From an uncultured Oscillibacter sp. (GTDB lineage: Bacteria > Bacillota_A > Clostridia > Oscillospirales > Oscillospiraceae): a stretch of 10,152 nucleotides of DNA. Positions 6,333-10,152 of this stretch are shown here, piece by piece. Under the pieces are notes generated by a model. The model had not been told where the DNA came from. It saw nothing but the letters and a program-made list of their open reading frames with translations, and ran no database searches. Where the stretch lies: the NCBI GenBank assembly GCA_951800675.1, contig CATOKC010000112.1:1-10152 (forward strand), read 5' to 3'. The position numbers and the translations under genes are program-made. Within the stretch, counting starts at the first letter, position 1. Each line of letters opens with the position of its first letter.

Positions 6333-8159
6333 ATGAGCCAAGACAGGAAAAAAACCACCACCCAGGTCCCGCCTCGCCAAGGGGACAAGACGGAAACCGC
6401 CGGAGAGCGGGAGAGCTTCCCCGACGGCTGGAGCCCCTGGAAGGATTGGGACCTTCCCCCCTCGATCCGGGACTGGGAACCGGAGGGGGAGCGCCGTCCC
6501 CCGGAGCGCCGCCGCGCCTCCTCCCACAGCCGGGAGCGCCGGAATCCCTCCTCCCGAAAGGCCCGCTCCCCAGCTCGGCAGGAAAGCGCCCCCTCCCCCC
6601 GACAGTCCATCGCCCAGAAGCGGCTGCACTTCCGCCGCCGCTGGCGGCGCATCGTCCGGGAAAACAAGGCCCACCGCTTCCCGGAGTCCGAGCGGCTGCC
6701 CATCCAGCTGATGCTGTTCTTCTGGGGGCTGTTGCCTATGTGGGGAAGCCTCCTCCAGGAGCGGGTGCTGCAAAAGAACAGCGCCTCCCGGCAGAAGGAC
6801 GCCCGGAGCTCCCAGAAAAAGCGCCGCTGGCGCATCCATCCCGCCGTATTCCTGACAGGAGGCTGTGTGGCGGCGGCACTGCTGCTGTTCGTCTCCACCT
6901 ATACCAACGGCGTCACCGTCACTTACGACGGAAAGGTGCTGGGTTCCCTCTCCAGCCAGGCCGAGGCCGAGGAGGCCCGGGCAGAGCTGGAAAAGGCCAC
7001 CGCCCAGACCCTGGGGCGGAGCTTCACCATTGACGACTCCTTGATTCAATACTCCTCCGGCCTCCTCCGCCGCCAGGACCTGGTGGACAAGGAGACCTAT
7101 GAGGAGGAGCTGAGCCAGGAGGTCGGCATGGTCACCACCGCCTACTGCCTGTATGTAGACGGCGAGCGCATCGGCGCCACACCCTACAAGGGCGCCCTGG
7201 AGCAGCTTCTGGAGCAAATGCAGCTATCCGCCACCAACGAGGGCACCATCTCCGTCTCCTTCGCCGAGAACGTGGAGGTGAAGGAGGAGTTTGTCGCCAC
7301 GGACAGCCTGATGAACCTGGGCTTCCTGGCGGAGACCCTCTACAGCACCAAAACCGCCGAGGTCACCTACACCGTGGCCAAGGGGGACACCTGGTCCGAG
7401 ATCGCCGAGGAACACGGCCTCACCTCCAAGGAGCTGCTGGACCTAAACCCCGGCTATGACATGGACAAGCTGCAAATCGGCGAAATCCTCACCATGTCCG
7501 CCTCCGTGCCCTACCTGACCATGACGGTGGTTCAGCAGGAGCGGTACGTGGACAGCGTGGCCTTCGACGTGGAATACACCGACAGCCCGGACATCTGGGT
7601 GGGCGATTACAAGGTCACTTCCGCCGGGCAATACGGCGCGGCGGATACGGTGGCAAACGTCACCTATATCAACGGCGAGGAAACGGAGCGTACGGTCCTC
7701 TCCAGCGTCACCCTCCGCCAGCCCGTGACGGAGCACCGGCTCCAGGGCACGAAGCCCCGGCCCAAGACGGCTCCCACCGGCACCTTCCGCTGGCCCACCA
7801 CGGGACGCATCAGCTCCCGGTTCGGCGGGCGGAGCTCCCCCGGCGGCATCGGCTCCACCAACCATAAGGGTATCGACATCGCGGTCCCCTACCGGACGCC
7901 GATCTACGCCGCCGACGGCGGAACCGTCACCTACGCCGGGTGGATGGGCGGCTATGGCTACCTGGTCCAGATCGACCACGGCAACGGCTATGTGACCCGG
8001 TACGGCCACAACAGCAGCCTGACGGTCTCCGTGGGACAGAAGGTCTATAAGGGCCAGCAGATCGCCCGGGCCGGTTCCACCGGCAACTCCACCGGCAACC
8101 ACTGCCACTTTGAGGTCCGCCTCAACGGCGTGGCCAAGAACCCGCTGAATTACCTGTAG
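6333..8159 (+). CDS. Membrane-anchored M23 peptidoglycan endopeptidase with LysM and G5 domains
   Basis: 608 residues; ATG at 6333 with AAGGAG at 6322-6327. Residues 1-120 are Arg/Ser/Pro-rich and probably disordered. Hydrophobic stretches lie at about 122-141 and 171-189; the second is the likely membrane anchor. An extracellular mixed region (190-340) is followed by LysM at about 345-389 (YTVAKGDTWSEIAEEHGL, peptidoglycan binding), a G5-type domain at about 393-470, and M23 at about 485-608. Zinc ligands His511 and Asp515 (HKGID) and His592, with His590 in the H-x-H motif (HCH), plus His559, are all present, so the enzyme should be active as a cell-wall peptide cross-link cleaving metallopeptidase. 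It stands alone behind its own promoter, divergent from pta. The long basic cytoplasmic tail is unusual for this family. Role in growth or division is inferred from the domains. Confidence 0.93.
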   Translation: MSQDRKKTTTQVPPRQGDKTETAGERESFPDGWSPWKDWDLPPSIRDWEPEGERRPPERRRASSHSRERRNPSSRKARSPARQESAPSPRQSIAQKRLHFRRRWRRIVRENKAHRFPESERLPIQLMLFFWGLLPMWGSLLQERVLQKNSASRQKDARSSQKKRRWRIHPAVFLTGGCVAAALLLFVSTYTNGVTVTYDGKVLGSLSSQAEAEEARAELEKATAQTLGRSFTIDDSLIQYSSGLLRRQDLVDKETYEEELSQEVGMVTTAYCLYVDGERIGATPYKGALEQLLEQMQLSATNEGTISVSFAENVEVKEEFVATDSLMNLGFLAETLYSTKTAEVTYTVAKGDTWSEIAEEHGLTSKELLDLNPGYDMDKLQIGEILTMSASVPYLTMTVVQQERYVDSVAFDVEYTDSPDIWVGDYKVTSAGQYGAADTVANVTYINGEETERTVLSSVTLRQPVTEHRLQGTKPRPKTAPTGTFRWPTTGRISSRFGGRSSPGGIGSTNHKGIDIAVPYRTPIYAADGGTVTYAGWMGGYGYLVQIDHGNGYVTRYGHNSSLTVSVGQKVYKGQQIARAGSTGNSTGNHCHFEVRLNGVAKNPLNYL

Positions 8160-8196
8160 CAAAGACGCCATAAAAAAGCCCTCTGGAGCGTGGCTC

Positions 8197-8226
8197 TGAA
8201 CTGCTCCCCGGCAAGTAGACAGCAAA
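8197..8226 (+). repeat. Terminal inverted repeat, right end of the IS3-like remnant
   Basis: TGAACTGCTCCCC start, with TGCTCCC at 8202-8208 and AGACAGC at 8217-8223. It pairs with the other end at 8642-8671, where the same two blocks occur at the same spacing in reverse complement. Confidence 0.55.
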
Positions 8227-8265
8227 ATAGCTTAAAGAAAGTTCACGGCGCCGCGGCGCTGTGGC

Positions 8266-8320
8266 AACCGTGGATTCCGGTTGGCTGCTAAAGCGGCCAA
8301 CCGGAATTTGCGGTTTTTTT
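8266..8320 (+). terminator. Strong intrinsic terminator downstream of the M23 gene, inside the IS remnant
   Basis: A 12-bp perfect core, ATTCCGGTTGGC (8274-8285) with GCCAACCGGAAT (8296-8307), extends outward through three G-U pairs and CCG/CGG plus AA/TT (8266-8273 with 8308-8315), directly followed by T residues to 8320. It is about 107 bases after the M23 stop and the first good terminator on that transcript. A second hairpin lies just ahead (CACGGCGCC 8244-8252 with GGCGCTGTG 8255-8263). Confidence 0.88.
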
Positions 8321-8394
8321 GCCGCTAAATGCAGGTTATATTTTTCCATCGGCGCAAGGACGCCGAGGTCGCCCCACACCCGATGATTAGGCCT

Positions 8395-8604
8395 TTACCG
8401 CACAGTCAAAGGTTTTGAAAACCAGCGGCTTGTCATTTCGGTCACCAATATGCCCTCTGCTTCGTATACCGTTTTCCAGCCATGGAATGTTGTTCTTGAT
8501 CCCCCGGCTCTTTGGGCGGCTTCTTTTATGCTGTATTTACCGGCCAGCTGATCTCGGATAATCCTGATTTTTTCTCTTGCCTCAAGCTTTTTGTTTTGTG
8601 GCAT
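8395..8604 (-). pseudogene. Truncated IS3-type OrfA (helix-turn-helix) stub
   Basis: 69-residue frame, ATG at 8602-8604 with GGGAG on the minus strand at 8611-8616. It starts MPQNKKLEAREKIRI and contains SIKEAAQRAGGSRTTFHGW, the spacing of a Hin/OrfA-like helix-turn-helix (alanine in helix 1, glycine turn, Thr/Trp in the recognition helix), then YEAEG, where OrfA proteins of the IS150 type enter their second helix-turn-helix or coiled coil. After residue 51 the sequence no longer looks like OrfA and stops. No OrfB follows, so it cannot transpose by itself. The upstream extension of the frame to 8808 crosses the IS end and is not considered part of the gene. It could also be a degenerate regulator. 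Confidence 0.5.
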
Positions 8605-8608
8605 AACA

Positions 8609-8667
8609 ATGCTCCCTCTATGTTTGACAGTGTTTTCTTTTTTCGCTGTCTCGCATTGAGGGAGCAT
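8609..8667 (-). other. Leader hairpin that would cover the OrfA ribosome binding site
   Basis: ATGCTCCCTC and GAGGGAGCAT (8609-8618 and 8658-8667) form a perfect 10-bp outer stem. A 7x7 internal loop and an inner GACAG/CTGTC stem (8625-8629, 8646-8650) follow. On the minus-strand RNA the 3' arm includes the GAGGGAG ribosome binding site of the stub. Only transcripts that begin outside the element would contain both arms, a known way in which some insertion sequences silence read-through transposase expression. Confidence 0.5.
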
Positions 8668-8671
8668 ACCA
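8642..8671 (-). repeat. Terminal inverted repeat, left end of the IS3-like remnant
   Basis: Minus strand from 8671: TGGTATGCTCCCTC, then AGACAGC at 8645-8651 (plus strand GCTGTCT). It shares both seven-base blocks at the same spacing with the end at 8197-8226. Confidence 0.55.
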
Positions 8672-8697
8672 CGCTCCGTGCGCCAGGGCGGGTACTT

Positions 8698-8716
8698 CTG
8701 CCCGCAGCGCGGGCAG
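8698..8716. repeat. GC hairpin between the two IS relics
   Basis: CTGCCCGC (8698-8705) and GCGGGCAG (8709-8716), a perfect 8-bp stem with a 3-base AGC loop. No T tract follows directly on either strand. The interval from 8672 to about 8815 otherwise shows no supported gene. Confidence 0.4.
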
Positions 8717-8815
8717 TTGCGGGGACGGGAGCTGACGCTTTTTTGACGGAGGAGAAAACCGATTGACGCTGATATTTCCAAAGCTCCTCCTAGATAGCGT
8801 CTACACAAGAGGTGG

Positions 8816-9178
8816 GGATTGCGAACCGGAGCGCCCTGGCGTGACCTGCCTCCCGATTACGGGAAGTGGGGCAGTGCTCGTCATAGGTTCGTCCGTTGGC
8901 GTAGAAGTAGAAAAGGTGTTTGGGAAAAGCTCTTGGAAATTCTGATTGATGAGCCGGATTATGAATGGCTGATGATCGACGCCAGCCATTCCGCCAAGAA
9001 AGAACCGAAAACCTCTGCGGGAATACGACGCATATCTTTACAAACTCCGCCAGCTCGAGGAGAATGCTTTCCTTCTTCTCAAAAGGTGGCGCGGTATTGC
9101 TACGCGCTGCGCCAAAAACGCCGCTTCTTTCACTGCCGCTGTCCAAATCCGTTGTATTGATATTTGGCTCCTTGTTTA
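8816..9178 (+). pseudogene. IS5-family transposase relic with its catalytic middle deleted
   Basis: In one frame from 8819 the sequence reads LRTGAPWRDLPPDYGKW...RFVRWR...KGVWEKLLEILIDEPDYEW LMIDASH, the N-terminal third of an IS5-family transposase ending at the first catalytic Asp (about 8978-8980). At 8988-8991 the homology jumps frame to IPPRKNRKPLREYD, then YLYKLRQLEENAFLLLKRWRGIATR and AASFTAAVQIRCIDIWLL (to about 9172), the family's C-terminus. Roughly 100 codons containing the second catalytic Asp are missing and the two halves are out of frame, so the gene is dead. The first 40 or so codons upstream of 8816 are also unrecognisable. A short sequence match at the joint (around CCATT) suggests deletion between small repeats. 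Confidence 0.85.
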
Positions 9179-9214
9179 TTGGCGGCGCCATCTTGAGAAA
9201 AATAAAAATTTTTT

Positions 9215-9250
9215 GGTCGCATTATCCGTTTTCCGTGTCTCCTATTATAG
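9215..9250 (+). promoter_or_regulatory. Possible ECF-type promoter ahead of the DUF4367-like fragment
   Basis: GGTCGCAT near 9215-9222 and TGTCTCC near 9236-9242, with a spacer in the range used by extracytoplasmic-function sigma factors, followed by an AT-rich TATTATAG. From memory, similar GTCGCA...GTCTC pairs occur ahead of Clostridia sigma/DUF4367 operons. Weak evidence; no convincing sigma-A boxes at correct spacing were found here. Confidence 0.25.
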
Positions 9251-9669
9251 ATGGAAGCCATGACAGAGCGCGAACGCTTGCTTGAGGAATTTGACGACGC
9301 CTACTTTGCCCCGCTGATGGAGGGCGTGGCAAATAAGGAGGGCGAACAACTGATAGCCCTCAATGAAACGCTCCAGGATATCCCGGAGGCGGCGGTGCCG
9401 GAGAGCGTGGACAAGCGGTGCCTGGAAACCATCGACCGCCATTTTGCCAGGGAACAGCGCGGGGCCGGGCTGCGAAAGGCCTGGAAGGTCCTGCGGCTGG
9501 CGGCGGTGATAATGGGAATTTCCGTGTTTCTGTTTACGTCGGCGTTTGCTCTTTTCGAGGACTTCCGGGCGGCAACTTTGAACTTGATGCTCACGGTCAC
9601 GGAGAGATATACGCGGTTTGACATCAAAGACTCTGATGGAAATAGCAGACAAGTGTCTCTCAGTCCTAG
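9251..9669 (+). pseudogene. DUF4367-like (anti-sigma-like) membrane protein, interrupted by an IS
   Basis: Starts ATG 9251 or 9260; the second overlaps the stop of an upstream frame (ATGA). No good ribosome binding site is visible, so the true start may be lost. About 140 residues remain: an acidic soluble N-terminus (ERERLLEEFDDAYFAPLMEGVANKEGE), a segment AAVPESVDKRCLETIDRHFA typical of Clostridia DUF4367-type proteins, one membrane segment at about 82-102, and the start of the outer domain (LNLMLTVTERYTRFDI). These proteins usually sit just downstream of an ECF-like sigma-70 gene and are thought to act as its anti-sigma partner; no sigma gene is present here. The reading frame enters the IS terminal repeat at 9670 and continues into transposase, so the conceptual 202-residue chimera is not a real protein. 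Confidence 0.65.
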
Positions 9670-9684
9670 AGTCTGTTTTAAAAC
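9670..9684 (+). repeat. Left terminal inverted repeat
   Basis: AGTCTGTTTTAAAAC, exact reverse complement of 10138-10152; the next base outward-in (T versus C) breaks the match. Confidence 0.92.
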
Positions 9685-9691
9685 TGAGATA

Positions 9692-9720
9692 TTGTGTGCA
9701 AGGTGCCGAAGAGATATAAT
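9692..9720 (+). promoter_or_regulatory. Promoter inside the IS left end
   Basis: TTGTGT (9692-9697) and perfect TATAAT (9715-9720) with a 17-base spacer. The start would fall around 9726-9728, at or next to the transposase ATG at 9728, so the transcript would have almost no leader. Confidence 0.5.
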
Positions 9721-9727
9721 GGGGGGC

Positions 9728-10090
9728 ATGAAGCGGCATGAAATAAGCGAAAAACAATGGAATAGAATCAAGCCTCTGTTTCCACCGGAAAGGAAGCCAC
9801 AAGGAGGCCGTCCAGGAAAAAGCTGGTGTATGGGAACGGATCCTTTCCGCCCTGATTGAGCAGGACCTGGTGGACGAGACAACGCTGATTCTGGACAGCA
9901 CTACAGTGAAAGTTCATCAGCATGCCAGTGGGGCTAAAAAAGGGGATACCACGAAGAAACCGGACGGAGCGGAGGAGGTTTGACAACGAACGTCCATGCG
10001 GTAACGGATGGGCTTGGGAATCCATCGTGTTTTTTGCTCTCCAGCGGAAACCGCGATGACATCTGTATGGCCCAGGCGCTGCTGGAATCG
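9728..10090 (+). pseudogene. IS5-family transposase, multiply deleted and frameshifted
   Basis: Frame 1 begins MKRHEISEKQWNRIKPLFPP...GGRPGK (9728-9820), the standard IS5 N-terminus. At about 9820 it shifts frame to KAGVWERILSALIEQDLVDE and LILDSTTVKVHQHASGAKK (first catalytic Asp), losing roughly 45 codons that normally carry the RTGAPWR region. A second shift near 9965-9975 leads to GLTTNVHAVTDGLGNP and SSGNRDDICMAQALLES, ending by 10090. Everything after that, including the second catalytic Asp and the Glu, is gone, and about 45 bases remain to the right repeat. Non-functional. Confidence 0.9.
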
Positions 10091-10137
10091 TTTACCCTTG
10101 TCTGTTTTGCTTGTATCTTTGTTTGGCTACTTTGATG

Positions 10138-10152
10138 GTTTTAAAACAGACT
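10138..10152 (-). repeat. Right terminal inverted repeat
   Basis: GTTTTAAAACAGACT, reverse complement of 9670-9684. It ends on the last base of the window. Confidence 0.92.

Larger units (their letters stand above)
8197..8671 (-). mobile_element. IS3-like insertion sequence remnant (475 bp)
   Basis: The two ends share an inverted pattern with identical internal spacing: TGCTCCC, eight bases, then AGACAGC and an A-rich tail, at 8202-8226 on the plus strand and at 8642-8666 on the minus strand. Both ends begin with TG at 8197 and 8671, as in IS3-family ends. Flanks GGCTC (8192-8196) and CGCTC (8672-8676) match at 4 of 5 bases, a possible decayed target duplication. Inside lie a stub of an OrfA-like helix-turn-helix protein and a strong terminator; OrfB is missing. 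The family is inferred from the ends and the OrfA stub, not from a catalytic domain. An additional outer match, GGAGCGTGG (8185-8193) against CCACGCTCC (8669-8677), means the exact ends could lie slightly further out. Confidence 0.55.
9670..10152 (+). mobile_element. IS5-family deletion derivative (483 bp) with intact ends
   Basis: Perfect 15-bp terminal inverted repeats, AGTCTGTTTTAAAAC at 9670-9684 and its reverse complement at 10138-10152, enclose a broken IS5-family transposase. A CTAG lies immediately outside the left end (9666-9669), compatible with the short TA-centred targets known for IS5 relatives. The right flank is beyond the window, so the target duplication cannot be tested. Since both ends survive, it could still be moved by a full-length relative elsewhere in the genome. 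Confidence 0.9.

Noticed and set aside
6276..7217. Long minus-strand frames opposite the M23 gene
   Set aside because: Composition is typical of antisense GC-rich shadow; the plus-strand frame has a promoter, ribosome binding site and recognisable domains.
8748..8790. GGAGGAG / CTCCTCC inverted pair flanking 29 bases
   Set aside because: Only seven bases of low-complexity sequence with a long loop; no terminator tract or link to an element end.
8605..8808. Upstream extension of the OrfA stub frame with a CPRCG motif resembling a zinc knuckle
   Set aside because: It runs through the IS terminal repeat and a GC hairpin, has no good start, and the ribosome binding site supports the start at 8604.
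8769..9172. Direct similarity TGATATTT...GCTCCT at 8770-8788 and 9158-9171
   Set aside because: Short and gapped. The right copy is transposase coding sequence; a partial tandem copy cannot be shown, so chance is as likely.

Overview
The window looks like a chromosomal segment of a GC-rich, Gram-positive member of the Clostridia, most likely from the Oscillospiraceae/Flavonifractor-like gut group. This is inferred from GC-rich coding sequence, strong AGGAGG-type ribosome binding sites, two TTG starts, an S-box (SAM-I) riboswitch ahead of metK, a lipoteichoic-acid-synthase-type gene, and a Clostridia-type DUF4367-like fragment. No 16S rRNA gene or species-specific marker is present, so the genus is an inference.

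Positions 1-820 hold the 5' part of metK on the minus strand, running off the left edge. It is preceded by a SAM-I riboswitch with its intrinsic terminator and by a sigma-A promoter. A divergent promoter drives the next unit. Positions 828-4960 (+) form a compact four-gene operon: a rhomboid-fold membrane protein that appears to lack the catalytic His and carries a C-terminal Cys/His zinc-type tail, an LtaS-type polyglycerolphosphate synthase, a small multi-pass membrane protein of unknown function, and a patatin-like phospholipase. The gene ends overlap or nearly touch, and the operon closes with a strong hairpin at 4963-4991. The common theme is membrane lipids and the cell envelope.

Positions 5013-5993 (-) encode phosphate acetyltransferase (pta), convergent with the operon and with its own promoter. 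Divergently, 6333-8159 (+) encodes a large membrane-anchored M23 peptidoglycan peptidase (Arg-rich cytoplasmic tail, LysM, G5, M23). Its promoter is embedded in a long inverted repeat, and its leader contains a GTAAC direct repeat and a hairpin.

From about 8197 to the right edge the window is a graveyard of insertion sequences. A 475-bp IS3-like remnant (8197-8671) keeps both imperfect terminal repeats and a stub of OrfA. An IS5-family transposase relic (about 8816-9178) has had its catalytic middle removed. A 483-bp IS5-family deletion derivative (9670-10152) has perfect 15-bp terminal inverted repeats and interrupts a gene resembling the N-terminus of DUF4367 (anti-sigma-like) membrane proteins. 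The two elements with recognisable ends have lost their interiors but kept those ends, which is the structure expected of MITE-like derivatives. The window stops exactly at the outer base of the last inverted repeat.

I see no CRISPR array, tRNA, rRNA or complete defence system. The most unusual parts are the rhomboid-like/LtaS/patatin operon, the palindrome over the M23 promoter, and the cluster of internally deleted insertion sequences, one of which appears to supply the first convincing terminator downstream of the M23 gene.
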